Shown piece after piece: positions 44,751 to 53,593 of a stretch of 64,000 nucleotides of DNA. A program made the position numbers and the translations under genes. The number at the start of each line of letters is the position of its first letter. The first letter of the stretch is position 1. Source of the stretch: Paenibacillus sp. Marseille-Q4541 (GTDB lineage Bacteria > Bacillota > Bacilli > Paenibacillales > Paenibacillaceae); assembly GCF_018310695.1 (NCBI RefSeq), contig NZ_JAGXCY010000007.1, positions 155,254-219,253 of the forward strand, read 5' to 3'. Below the pieces are notes generated by a model. That model searched no databases and had not been told where the DNA came from. It saw nothing but the letters and a program-made list of their open reading frames with translations.

Positions 44751-45509
44751 ATGAACTTTTTACAACGAATTAAAGACGGGGCAGGCCGTGCGACTGAGAA
44801 GGCGCAGCATGCTGTAGAGATTAACAAAATCAATTCGCAAATTGCGAACATCAAGCATGACATGTCCGTACATTATACAGAAATGGGTCGCATTTTCTAC
44901 GAAGGATACCGTGCACAGGATATGTCCTTAGCTGAAGAAAAAATGATGGAACTTTCCGCGGAGTGTGACACACTTCAGGATGAAATTGATGAACTGCGTG
45001 AGAAGATTGCACTGCTCAGAAATGAACGAGTTTGTGTCTGTGGTCATGTTTCAGATCTGGACGCTAATTTCTGTCCTAAATGCGGTCGCGCGCTCACGGG
45101 TACGGAGCAAACAGCTCCTATTTCCCACGCACAAGCGAAACCGGAAGCAGCGGCAACTTCTGCTGATGAAGAAATGCGGGAAGAAGAGGAAGAAGATTTA
45201 TTTCCAGACCTGCTTTTGTCGGAGGAAGAAATTCCTACTGAGGATTACGATCTAGGAGATTTCTTGCCAGAAGAAAAAGAAGAGTTTGATGCAGAGTGGG
45301 AGCGCAGACGCCAGGAAGAGATGCAGCGTGAAAGCGAAAGGCAGCAGGAACTGGATGAGCGTATAAGGTACTGGAAAGAGAATAATCAGAATCAAGGCAC
45401 GTCAGTGGAGTCCGAACTTCCACGCGAGACCGTGAAATGTCAGATTTGTGCGGCAGAGCTGCCGAAGGGCTCGAAGTGGTGCCCACATTGCGGAGCGGAG
45501 CAGATCTAG
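44751..45509 (+). CDS. Coiled-coil protein with two zinc ribbons
   Basis: 252 aa, not a named family. Residues ~10-92 are helical and heptad-like (KMMELSAECDTLQDEIDELR), then zinc ribbon 1 (CVCGHVSDLDANFCPKCG, ~96-113), an acidic disordered linker (REEEEEDLFPDLLLSEEEIP), an Arg/Glu-rich helix, and zinc ribbon 2 at the C-terminus (CQICAAELPKGSKWCPHCG). AGGAGG precedes the ATG. It lies 111 bp before a TrmB-type regulator on the same strand. The layout suggests a scaffold or regulator, not an enzyme. Confidence 0.75.
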   Translation: MNFLQRIKDGAGRATEKAQHAVEINKINSQIANIKHDMSVHYTEMGRIFYEGYRAQDMSLAEEKMMELSAECDTLQDEIDELREKIALLRNERVCVCGHVSDLDANFCPKCGRALTGTEQTAPISHAQAKPEAAATSADEEMREEEEEDLFPDLLLSEEEIPTEDYDLGDFLPEEKEEFDAEWERRRQEEMQRESERQQELDERIRYWKENNQNQGTSVESELPRETVKCQICAAELPKGSKWCPHCGAEQI

Positions 45510-45620
45510 TCTGTCCAAGATGACAAATCTACGGACATTACGAAAGAAACGATAGATTACTTATTGCTTATGGAAACAACAAGCATCAAGGTTCCTGAAC
45601 AGCATGGGAGGACAGTCGAA

Positions 45621-46406
45621 ATGGACCAGTTGCTGCAGCACCTCAGAAATCTCGGTTTTACGGAGATGGAATCAAAGATTATGGTTCACTTGTCACAGGA
45701 AGGGGCATCTTCCGGATACGAAGTGTCCAAACGACTCGGGGCATCCCGCTCTAATGTGTACGCAGTGCTGCAGCGCCTGCATGCCCGCGGATTTCTTCAT
45801 TGCAGTGATGGTGAACCTGCGAGGTACACCATGCTTCCACCGGAAGAATTCACACATATGATTTCTAATCATGTAAGAGATTCGCTTCAATACGTTGAAC
45901 AGACCATGCCAATGCAAAGGACCCGTCGTCCTGATTTTGTTACTTTGCAAGGAGACGGACAGGTCATGGAGACACTGGCCAAAGAAATTGCTAGAGCAAA
46001 ACATGAGATTATTATTGATCTGTGTGCGGATGAAGCATCTCTATTCCATGATGAATTAAAGGAAGCGGAAGAGAGAGGGGTTCGGCTTTTGTGGTCCTGC
46101 GATGCAGGAAATGTAGAACCCAGTCCTTTTATTCATTGGCAGCCTATCACAGATGAAGAAACGCAATCCCTTTCTGAAGGTCGTAAATTTTCATTTGTTA
46201 TCGATCGGAAATGGAGCCTGCTCGGGAGCCGTGGGGATCACGTTGGTACACTTGGTCTTGTAACAGAACACCCGGTTATGATTCGGCTTTTGCTCGGATA
46301 TTTTGCCCAGGAACTCATTATATATGAACTGGAACAAGATCTCGGTCAGGAGATCGGCGTAAGATATGGTCCGCATTATGAACATGTATGGAACAAATAT
46401 GTATAA
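45621..46406 (+). CDS. TrmB-family transcriptional regulator
   Basis: 261 aa. N-terminal winged helix: LLQHLRNLGFTEMESKIMVHL, then SSGYEVSKRLGASRSNVYAVLQRLHARGFL (quoted core GYEVSKRLGASRSNVYAVLQ). The C-terminal half (KEIARAKHEIIIDLCADEAS, RGVRLLWSCDAGN, SFVIDRKWSLLGSRG) matches the PLD-like effector domain of TrmB proteins. The ATG at 45621 is favoured by GGGAGG 9 bp upstream. TrmB regulators often control sugar uptake; no transporter adjoins here. Confidence 0.87.
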   Translation: MDQLLQHLRNLGFTEMESKIMVHLSQEGASSGYEVSKRLGASRSNVYAVLQRLHARGFLHCSDGEPARYTMLPPEEFTHMISNHVRDSLQYVEQTMPMQRTRRPDFVTLQGDGQVMETLAKEIARAKHEIIIDLCADEASLFHDELKEAEERGVRLLWSCDAGNVEPSPFIHWQPITDEETQSLSEGRKFSFVIDRKWSLLGSRGDHVGTLGLVTEHPVMIRLLLGYFAQELIIYELEQDLGQEIGVRYGPHYEHVWNKYV

Positions 46407-46414
46407 ACATTATA

Positions 46415-46457
46415 AAAAGCCCTTCTGTTCTATCCGATAGGATAAAGAAGGGCTTTT
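46415..46457 (+). terminator. Rho-independent terminator
   Basis: AAAAGCCCTTC (46415-46425) and GAAGGGCTTTT (46447-46457), with TATCC/GGATA at the tip. Symmetric, so it may serve the convergent Nudix gene too. Confidence 0.8.
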
Positions 46458-46489
46458 CACCTATTTGTATCATTCATGATGAAGTTACA

Positions 46490-47125
46490 TTACAGTTCCT
46501 TCAGTTTCTCGAATATTGACACATAGTAGCTGAACGGCCTGGATACAAATTGTTCGGCTTTAATGGTTTCTGCAAAAAGTTCGGAGGCCTTCCCTTCGCC
46601 CAGACTTTGAATACCGATTGTCTGCACTTCCTTCACTTTTCCTTGGAACAAGTCAAGCATCTCCGAGAGAGGGGCCTCATAGAGTCCTTGGACTTCACTA
46701 TGCTGCAGGCGGTATTCATGTAATGGAAGAGAACTGTTGAGACCAAATACGTTACTAATTTCACGGTCTAGGAAAGGAACTCCGTGAACCTCACCATGTA
46801 ACTCTTCTTTCACTTCAAGCAGAGGGGTGAGCTGTGAATAGGAAACGACAAGTCCGAGTTCTTCCTCAAGTTCTCTTGAGGCATCTTCCAGTGTTTCTCC
46901 AGCGGAGAGGTGTCCGGCCGCCGTAATGTCAAAACAAGAAGGGAAAGTATCCTTGCTGGACACCCGTTTTTGAAATAGCACCATTCGGTCATCATTTGTA
47001 TCGCGAACAAGCCAGCAGTGAAAAGATTTATGCCAATATCCGCTTGCGTGGACCTCGGAACGCGGAGCTGTGCCGATCCATTCACCTTCCGGATTGTAAA
47101 TATCAAACTGCTCTTCAGTTGACAT
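46490..47125 (-). CDS. Nudix hydrolase, isopentenyl-diphosphate isomerase-like branch
   Basis: 211 aa. N-terminus FDIYNPEGEWIGTAPRSEVH with GYWHKSFHCWLV fits the IPP isomerase-like Nudix branch. The Nudix box reads GHLSAGETLEDASRELEEEL, followed by GL; it has six residues between the first Glu and RE where the textbook box has seven, a variant I believe occurs in this branch. Start at 47125 is set by GGAGGT upstream. Substrate unknown. Confidence 0.88.
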   Translation of the reverse strand: MSTEEQFDIYNPEGEWIGTAPRSEVHASGYWHKSFHCWLVRDTNDDRMVLFQKRVSSKDTFPSCFDITAAGHLSAGETLEDASRELEEELGLVVSYSQLTPLLEVKEELHGEVHGVPFLDREISNVFGLNSSLPLHEYRLQHSEVQGLYEAPLSEMLDLFQGKVKEVQTIGIQSLGEGKASELFAETIKAEQFVSRPFSYYVSIFEKLKEL

Positions 47126-47263
47126 ACGTTGGGTACCTCCAGTTTGCTTAAAAACAACGAAATCCATACTATGAATTAGATTGTTTTTCTGTTAGCATGA
47201 TCACATTCATTTTAGGGAAATATAGCTATTATATAAGTTTACAGAGATAAGGGGGAGATAAGG

Positions 47264-47569
47264 ATGGAATGCATCGTTCGTTTTCAAGTTATCTACAAAA
47301 ATGAAGAGCCTAAGTCACTGAGGGGCCTCATCCTAATTGGAGACAATAAGGAACCTTCTACCGAACAATTAATCCCAATGTTTAAAAAGATAGGTTTTGA
47401 CGTCATCGTAGAAAACCAAGATGATCTTACTTTTAAACCGGTAAGTCCGGATGCACCCTATACCCGAATTCGTGTTACGGAACTCGATACCGGGGAAGAA
47501 GTCTACAGGGAAGATGCGAATCTTAAACAAATCCTGGAGAACTTACTTCCTAGGTCGCCGGGTCTTTAA
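47264..47569 (+). CDS. Hypothetical 101-aa protein
   Basis: Begins [20 protein letters not shown], with [18 protein letters not shown] and [17 protein letters not shown]; a mixed alpha-beta cytosolic protein. GGGGGAG lies 8 bp before the ATG. Its last four bases overlap the stop of convergent mscL. No family recognised. Confidence 0.65.
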   Translation: MECIVRFQVIYKNEEPKSLRGLILIGDNKEPSTEQLIPMFKKIGFDVIVENQDDLTFKPVSPDAPYTRIRVTELDTGEEVYREDANLKQILENLLPRSPGL

Positions 47570-48063
47570 GCCCTTGCTTTCTCTTCATCCGTCACGGGTT
47601 CTACGTGAGAGGTGCAGTGCGAGCAACGCGTTGCTTCAAGCGGTATATCGGATAGACAATAGGGACAGGCCCGCGTCGTTTTCTTCGGCTCGGGTTTTTC
47701 TTCTTTTCGTTTAAGGCGGTTAATACCCTTGACGAACATAAAAATACAGAAAGCCACAATGACAAAATCCAGAATGACATTAATGAACTGACCATATCGC
47801 AGTACGGGAATTCCCGCTGCTTCTGCCTCTGGGAGTGTTGTATACTGGCTTCCCCCACTTGCGAATATCCCCTTCTCCAAGGGTAGGAACAGTTGTTCAA
47901 AGCTTCGATTTCCGAGAATGAGTCCGATCGGGGGCATCAAAATGTCATTAACAAAGGAGGTTACGATTTTGCCAAAAGCCCCCCCGATAATGACACCGAC
48001 GGCTAGATCAACCACGTTGCCCTTTACAGCAAATTCTTTGAATTCATTCAATATTCCTTTCAT
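47566..48063 (-). CDS. mscL: Large-conductance mechanosensitive channel MscL with C-terminal zinc ribbon
   Basis: 165 aa; releases solutes on osmotic downshock as a homopentamer. Family signature at the N-terminus: [30 protein letters not shown] (core [20 protein letters not shown]), pore helix 1, then a loop with [20 protein letters not shown] and helix 2 [22 protein letters not shown]. After the usual KEEKPEP cytosolic linker the protein adds [18 protein letters not shown], a four-Cys zinc ribbon not in E. coli MscL (136 aa). Confidence 0.93.
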   Translation of the reverse strand: MKGILNEFKEFAVKGNVVDLAVGVIIGGAFGKIVTSFVNDILMPPIGLILGNRSFEQLFLPLEKGIFASGGSQYTTLPEAEAAGIPVLRYGQFINVILDFVIVAFCIFMFVKGINRLKRKEEKPEPKKTTRACPYCLSDIPLEATRCSHCTSHVEPVTDEEKARA

Positions 48064-48284
48064 TAATTACGCTCCCAACATCAAATTTATTTTCTTATAA
48101 ACTATTTAATCATTCGGTATCCCCTTTTGAAAAGCTTGTCTTTGAAAAATTTACTGAAAATAACACTTTCTTTTGCAGTATCAATTCGTTATACTTCTAC
48201 CGTTGACCTTACACGGGCTGTCTATACCTGAATCCAGGTAGATAAAGAGACGGCTTACATTATTTACTATTATACATTTAAGTT
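48064..48284. other. Region upstream of the guanine riboswitch
   Basis: Holds the divergent mscL promoter side and a hairpin GCTGTCT (48217-48223)/AGACGGC (48248-48254) with inner CCTG/CAGG, without a T-run. No gene seen. Confidence 0.35.
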
Positions 48285-48356
48285 ATCTCGTATATGTGCT
48301 GGAATAGGCTAGCATGTCTCTACCTGATCACCGCAAATGATCGGACTACGGGAGAA
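48285..48356 (+). ncRNA. Guanine-class purine riboswitch
   Basis: Three-way junction typical of purine aptamers: P1 strands TCTCGTA (48286-48292) and TACGGGAGA (48347-48355), P2 with GTCTCTACC after it, P3 TGATCACCGCAAATGATCG (48325-48343), and the specificity segment GACTACG whose C corresponds to C74 and pairs with guanine or hypoxanthine. The neighbouring xpt-pbuX supports it. Confidence 0.9.
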
Positions 48357-48466
48357 TAAATATAAGGTGATGATGAAACGAAGTAGATTCCTTTCTCGCG
48401 TTGCTACCTGCTTTGACGATAATAGGAGATTCATTCTTTGTTTTCATAGGAAACCTATGTTCTTCT

Positions 48467-48515
48467 CCCTTACTTTTTTACCGGATGTACCGGTAGAAGA
48501 GAAGGGACTTTTTGC
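48467..48515 (+). terminator. Guanine riboswitch terminator
   Basis: Long imperfect hairpin: CCCTTACTTTTTTACCGG (48467-48484) folds back on CCGGTAGAAGAGAAGGG (48490-48506) with several G-U pairs, then CTTTTT. About 40 bp before xpt. Confidence 0.7.
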
Positions 48516-48540
48516 GTTTACGGATAACAAAGAACGATAG

Positions 48541-49145
<605 letters not shown>

Positions 49146-49146
<1 letters not shown>

Positions 49147-50483
49147 TGGCCCGGGAACGGATTTTTGACCGTCGTCGTCATCCTGCGAAAACTTTTTCCC
49201 TTGGGGTTCAGCACGTCTTGGCTATGTATGCCGGGGCTGTCATTGTTCCTCTCATTGTGGGTGAAGCACTGGGCTTATCCCCTTCGGAACTGACCTATCT
49301 GATTGCAATTGATCTTCTAGCATGTGGTCTCGCAACTTTGCTACAGGTCTGGGGAGGCAAATATTTTGGGATTGGCCTTCCGGTTATGCTCGGTTGTGCA
49401 TTCCAGGCTGTAGCTCCTATGATTCTAATCGGACAAAACTTCGGTATGTCAGCCATCTATGGCGCGATTATCGCATCTGGACTTTTTGTTATCATTTTTG
49501 GCGGATTTTTTGGTAAGTTAATTCGGTTCTTCCCTCCTGTTGTAACGGGTTCTGTAGTAACCATCATTGGTCTGACCTTGATTCCTGTAGCCTTGAACGA
49601 TCTCGGGGGCGGTCAAGGAAAAGAGGACTTTGGAAGTATATTAAATTTGTGTCTCGGATTTGGTGTTCTTATTTTTATTATTCTTATGAATCGATTCACA
49701 AAGGGCTTCCTGCAATCCATTTCTATTCTGCTCGGCCTTGTCGTCGGGACATTTGTAGCAAGTTTCTTTGGTAAGGTAGATTTGTCGCCGATGCTTTCAG
49801 CAAGCTGGTTTCGTGCGCCTCAGCCGTTCCACTTTGGAGTACCGACCTTTAACTTGTCTGCGATTCTTACGATGATCCTCGTGGCTATCGTTAGTATCGC
49901 GGAATCTACAGGTGTATTTATGGCGTTGGGTAAAATTCTAGATAAGGATTTGGATTCCAAAGACTTGTCCCGTGGATACCGTGCAGAGGGTCTGGCTATT
50001 GTGATCGGCGGAATATTTAATTCATTCCCTTACACAACTTACTCGCAGAACGTTGGCCTTCTGCAAATGAGCCGTGTTAAGACACGTGATGTCATCGCTG
50101 TTGCGGGTGGTTTACTTATTCTGATCGGGTTTGTACCGAAAATCGCTGCAACGGCTCAGATGATTCCACCTGCTGTCTTGGGAGGTGCTACAGTGGCCCT
50201 CTTCGGAATGGTTGTCTCTTCCGGTATTCGTATGCTAGCAGATCAGGTAGATTTTAACCGCTACGAAAACTTACTAATTATTGCTTGTTCTGTAGGAATG
50301 GGTCTTGGAGTCACCGTCGTTCCAAATCTGTTCGCCCAGCTTCCGGAAGAAGTAGGTATCCTATTAAACAACGGAATTGTGGTAGGTAGCTTCACAGCTA
50401 TTTTGTTAAACCTCATCTTTAACGGACTGGGTCCGGCGAGAATGGATCAGAAGTCTATTCCTTCTGACGAAAAAGCGGCTTAG
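49146..50483 (+). CDS. pbuX: Xanthine permease PbuX
   Basis: 445-aa NAT/NCS2 nucleobase symporter with ~14 membrane segments. N-terminal LGVQHVLAMYAGAVIVPLIVG; GIGLPVMLGCAFQAVAPMI; and the NAT signature region SIAESTGVFMALGKILDKDL (E in helix 8) with NSFPYTTYSQNVGLLQMSRV (N/Q in helix 10). Imports xanthine for Xpt. Translationally coupled to xpt. Confidence 0.95.
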
Positions 50484-50507
50484 GTTCTGTTATATTGTGC
50501 AATAAGA

Positions 50508-50543
50508 AAGCCAAGTACAGGTCATGTACTTGGCTTTTTTTTG
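50508..50543 (+). terminator. Rho-independent terminator after pbuX
   Basis: AAAGCCAAGTAC (50508-50519) pairs with GTACTTGGCTTT (50526-50537) with an eight-T run. Confidence 0.92.
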
Positions 50544-50605
50544 TTTCATTAACTAAGTGGTCTGATAGAGAGATTTAGTTAAAGAAGTACCATTATTGTG
50601 TTTCT

Positions 50606-50944
50606 TTACAGCTTACGCATTTGTTTATCTGCAAGGTCCCCCACAAGAGGCAACTTCAGCCATTTCCCTTGGAGTGTAGCTATTAACATGACAATCCATA
50701 TCGCAAATCCGAGAAGGGATAGTAGAGCAGCGAGCAGGGGACCAAACAAGGGGATAAGCCCGCACAGAATGTGTCCCACTACAATAAAGCCAAAGGCGAA
50801 CAATGATTGCAGGGCATGGAACATGACAAATCGGCTGCGTTTCTCAAGCGCCAGCATTACAATTGCCCCTATAAAAGTAAACAGGTAGCAAACAGCACCA
50901 GCGATATTCTCATCAATACCTGTAGAAGATTTGAATGGGGACAT
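50606..50944 (-). CDS. DUF4870-type small membrane protein
   Basis: 112 aa, three hydrophobic segments. Pattern: STGIDENIAGAVCYLFTFIGAIVMLALEKRSRFVMFHALQS, quoted as NIAGAVCYLFTFIGAIVML and RFVMFHALQSL, is characteristic of DUF4870/YtcA-like import-component-like proteins. Start at 50944 is set by GGGAGGAG; the frame extends further upstream without a site. Function unknown. Confidence 0.78.
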   Translation of the reverse strand: MSPFKSSTGIDENIAGAVCYLFTFIGAIVMLALEKRSRFVMFHALQSLFAFGFIVVGHILCGLIPLFGPLLAALLSLLGFAIWIVMLIATLQGKWLKLPLVGDLADKQMRKL

Positions 50945-51119
50945 CGTTTTCTCCTCCCTTTGTCCAACACTATAAATTAGCATATGACTCAGGATTCAAT
51001 ATTTGAACAAGAATGCTTAAAAATTAGTTGTTTTCGGACAGGGTCCCCGAGTACGAAACCATCAGGTGATTAAACTGAACTTTTGGTAGCTTGGACATGT
51101 GAAAACCGAGCAGCCTTAG

Positions 51120-51254
51120 AGGATTCGGGATCAGCTGAGTGTGAATAAACAATACCTCAAGCCGATGACCATGAAGGAAGTTGCGGACGAACTAGCAATT
51201 CAGGAATCTACAGTAAGCCGGGCGGTGAATGGGGATTATGTACATATGCCTTAG
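51120..51254 (+). pseudogene. Decayed fragment of sigma-54 factor (rpoN/sigL)
   Basis: A 45-codon stretch between stops encodes YLKPMTMKEVADELAIQEST followed by VSRAVNGDYVHMP and TAG. This matches the sigma-54 DNA-binding helix-turn-helix (LKPLxLxDIAxxLxxHESTxSRxxxxKYxxxP). The HTH is well preserved, but sequence on either side is lost, and the downstream RpoN box is missing. In the next frame 51251-51316 reads on as ISDLKAKQWLADMIDNWK, not recognised. A remnant, not a working gene. Confidence 0.7.
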
Positions 51255-51380
51255 AGGAGATCTCAGATCTGAAGGCAAAACAGTGGTTGGCTGATATGAT
51301 TGATAACTGGAAATAGCTTCTGCAACTCCTTCTGAAATCGATCAATATATCTTTGTTCAAGACTTATAAAAAAGTGAAGA

Positions 51381-51406
51381 AGCGACTCTCATAGAAGAGA
51401 ATCGCT
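51381..51406 (-). terminator. Possible terminator of the 94-aa protein gene
   Basis: AGCGACTCTC (51381-51390) pairs with GAGAATCGCT (51397-51406) with one mismatch; on the minus strand a T-rich run follows 8 bases later. Confidence 0.45.
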
Positions 51407-51446
51407 GTTTTGTGTACTCTTTTCTATACCTGAAAAGGATGAAATT

Positions 51447-51731
51447 TTAGGAAGGGTCTCCACCTTGGCGCTGGCGTCTTGGATTCGTGATCTTTCCTTG
51501 TTTGTCAGTATCATTTTCCTTGGGAACCAATCTTGGGTCAGTTATGCCTTCATGGTGATTCTCGAATGTAAACTCCGTAAGTTCCCACTCTGTAGACCCT
51601 AGGGTTGGATCTGAAGGGAAATGTTGGCCTCTGTGAAGATGTTCTGTGAGTCCTCGTTCATTCGTATATACTCCGTCAACCTCAACCGTTTCTTTGGATA
51701 TCGGGAGCATCTCCTTGTCGTTTCCGTTCAT
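51447..51731 (-). CDS. Hypothetical 94-aa hydrophilic protein
   Basis: Starts MNGNDKEMLPISKETVEVDG, with VYTNERGLTEHLHRGQHFP and STEWELTEFTFENHHEG, ending in a basic, Gln/Arg-rich tail. The G-x-x-F-P-x-D-P-x-L-G-x-T-x-W-E pattern loosely recalls YjzC-like small proteins, though I would not assign it. AAGGAGGC precedes the ATG, so expression is likely. Confidence 0.65.
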   Translation of the reverse strand: MNGNDKEMLPISKETVEVDGVYTNERGLTEHLHRGQHFPSDPTLGSTEWELTEFTFENHHEGITDPRLVPKENDTDKQGKITNPRRQRQGGDPS

Positions 51732-52136
51732 AGATGAAGTGCCTCCTTAAGGATATAGTTACCATTATTTCATGAAGCTTCAGGCTTCTGGCTTTTAACA
51801 TAACCCGATTCAGGCATAACTATCCCCGGTTAAAGAGATAATAAAAGCAATTCAGAACAGATCAGGGCGGAAAATCGAACTTTGGTAAAAAAATGTAAAG
51901 AAATTACTTTTTTGATTTTGTAAAGCTGTACGTCTGCTTTGAATATGATACAATAGAAGTGTGATTCAAAAGGAATCATATCGGGTATTTATAGTGTCAG
52001 GTACCTCTATTCGCAGGAGTTCCCGGCCTAAAGCTGAATATTGCTGAGCACACTTCTTCATGGTATCACTTTAGATCTTTTTTTTCGCATTCTCTAAACG
52101 GAGCATTCACTTTCAACGTTTTGGGAGGGAGTTATC
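51732..52136. other. Gene-free stretch holding the candidate RNA
   Basis: The right half (51946-52090) is described separately. The left part (51732-51940) is AT-rich, and nothing was recognised in it. Confidence 0.5.
51946..52090 (+). ncRNA. Candidate small RNA or attenuating leader of unknown class
   Basis: An extended -10 (TGATACAAT, 51946-51954) predicts a start near 51960. AGAAGTGTG (51955-51963) can pair perfectly with CACACTTCT (52049-52057), or its AAGTG/AT portion with ATCACTT (52065-52071). Between them are GATTC/GAATC (51963-51977), CGGG/CCCG (51983-52025) and CTC/GAG stems. An eight-T run ends at ~52084. The next gene starts at 52137, so it could be a discrete RNA or a leader with premature termination. 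No known family matched. Confidence 0.5.
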
Positions 52137-52325
52137 ATGGCAACAAAAGGTCATAATGAGGTCAAAGAAAGTTTGCGGGAGATGACCCGGATTTTCAGGC
52201 CGAAGGATCCTAAAAAATTCGTGAAGGAGTATGTGAAAAAATACCGGATAACAGGAGGGTATGAAGAGGAACTGACGCTCGTTGTAGAGCGCGAACTAAC
52301 CAGACTGAATTCCTCAGTCTCCTGA
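52137..52325 (+). CDS. Hypothetical 62-aa basic protein
   Basis: Starts MATKGHNEVKESLREMTRIF, with FVKEYVKKYRITGGYEEELTL and a helical C-terminus. Highly charged, no membrane segment. GGGAGGGAG precedes the ATG and a good terminator follows. No family recognised. Lies 50-60 bp past the candidate RNA's T-run, so may be under its control. Confidence 0.65.
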   Translation: MATKGHNEVKESLREMTRIFRPKDPKKFVKEYVKKYRITGGYEEELTLVVERELTRLNSSVS

Positions 52326-52387
52326 TTCGCTTTTTTTGTGCAACACTCGAGTTGTAAATGCTGATTATATTGCTTTGATTTTTATAG

Positions 52388-52431
52388 AACCGCCATCTGT
52401 CTTGTATAGAAACAGAGAGGCGGTTTTTTTT
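52388..52431 (+). terminator. Rho-independent terminator
   Basis: GAACCGCC (52388-52395) with GGCGGTT (52419-52425) and inner CTGT/ACAG, followed by six or more T residues. Confidence 0.85.
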
Positions 52432-52488
52432 GCGTTCTCCTTTGCATATACATGGAGAGGTAGCCATGAATGTGGAGGGGGCGGCCAT

Positions 52489-53238
52489 ATGTCTGTAAAA
52501 CTGAAAACGAAAGAAGAAATCGGGTACATGCGTGAGGCCGGACGAATCCTGAAGGCATGCCACACTGAGATTGAGAAGAAGCTGGCACCAGGGGTTACGA
52601 CAAAGGAGATTGATGAATTCGTAGAGACTTTTTTGGCAAAGAAAGGAGCTACCCCAGAGCAAAAAGGGTATAGGGGATATCCTTATGCCACTTGTGCATC
52701 TGTAAATGATATCGTATGCCACGGCTTTCCCAACGAAAAGCTACTCCAATCTGGGGACGTCGTCACCATTGACATGGTTGTTAACAAGGATGGGTGGCTT
52801 GCTGACTCCGCATGGACCTATCCTATAGGGAAAATTGATTCCAAAACAAATCGTTTTCTTCGCCGGACCGAGAAGGCTATGTTTACGGGAATTGCAGAGG
52901 CTGTATCTGGAAACACAGTGGGAGACATTGGGAATGCCATCGAAAGAACGGTAAAAATGTGGCGATACGGGATTGTTAAACCTCTTGTCGGTCATGGAAT
53001 TGGGCAATTAATGCATGAGCAGCCGGATGTGTTTCCTTATGGGCAGAAAGGGACAGGAATAAAGCTCGTTGAGGGAATGGTTATTACGGTAGAGCCGGTA
53101 TTGACGATGGGAAGAACCGGTGCTGTGTATTGGGAAGATGACGGATGGACGGTGAGATCCGCGGATGGAAGTATTGGAGCACAGTATGAGCACACGGTAG
53201 CAATTACTAGGGATGGACCGGTGCTACTAACTAGCTAG
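52489..53238 (+). CDS. map: Methionine aminopeptidase, type I (stand-alone copy)
   Basis: 249 aa; removes N-terminal Met from nascent proteins. Dimetal ligands: Asp in VTIDMVVNKDGWLADSAWT (two Asp), His in VGHGIGQLMHEQP, Glu in VITVEPVL and Glu in AQYEHTVAIT. The ATG at 52489 follows GGAGGGGG by 7 bp and gives the family length; the frame extends upstream through a terminator, which cannot be coding. It is not in a ribosomal protein operon, so is probably a second map paralogue. Product length and motifs suggest a functional enzyme. Confidence 0.93.
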   Translation: MSVKLKTKEEIGYMREAGRILKACHTEIEKKLAPGVTTKEIDEFVETFLAKKGATPEQKGYRGYPYATCASVNDIVCHGFPNEKLLQSGDVVTIDMVVNKDGWLADSAWTYPIGKIDSKTNRFLRRTEKAMFTGIAEAVSGNTVGDIGNAIERTVKMWRYGIVKPLVGHGIGQLMHEQPDVFPYGQKGTGIKLVEGMVITVEPVLTMGRTGAVYWEDDGWTVRSADGSIGAQYEHTVAITRDGPVLLTS

Positions 53239-53268
53239 TATATCTATCTAATGAAAAATCAGAGGAAT

Positions 53269-53303
53269 CCCGCTCTGTATAGAAGCGGGTTTTCTTTTTT
53301 TTT
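53269..53303 (+). terminator. Rho-independent terminator after map
   Basis: CCCGCT (53269-53274) and AGCGGG (53284-53289) followed by a 13-base T-rich run. Confidence 0.75.
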
Positions 53304-53442
53304 GTGGTAAATGATGGATAGAATTACAAATTAGTTGGAAGATAAAAGCGCATCATAGCAGAGGATAGGGAGTAGACTCTATAAAATTATACTAGCTTTC
53401 ATCTCGATTAATTTGCACTAAACTACATAAAATGAGGAGTTG

Positions 53443-53559
53443 GTGAAACTGCTCGAATTCTCCCGTTTTATCCGTAAATTGGAAGAAAACCATGGACAAA
53501 CCCCTGTTTATTCAGAGATGGAATCGTTAACAAATAGGGCAGTGACGCGGTTTTTTTGA
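53443..53559 (+). CDS. Candidate small ORF, 38 aa, GTG start
   Basis: GTG at 53443 just after GAGGAG (spacing short). Product starts MKLLEFSRFIRKLEENHGQT and ends TNRAVTRFF; amphipathic and helical at first. Codon use looks plausible, but no family was recognised, and it may be spurious or a gene remnant. Confidence 0.3.
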   Translation: MKLLEFSRFIRKLEENHGQTPVYSEMESLTNRAVTRFF

Positions 53560-53593
53560 CTTCGTGAACAATTTGTGAACATGTGTCTAAAGA

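Noticed and set aside
44525..44773. 82-codon frame in the gap before the zinc-ribbon gene
   Set aside because: No ribosome binding site, Cys/Asn/Leu/Tyr-rich random composition, overlaps the start of a well-supported gene.
48337..48540. Open frame of 67 codons downstream of the guanine aptamer
   Set aside because: It covers the riboswitch 3' side and its terminator, so it is a shadow of RNA structure, not a gene.
52336..52488. 51-codon N-terminal extension of map
   Set aside because: It would translate through a strong terminator; GGAGGGGG and the ATG at 52489 give the normal protein length.
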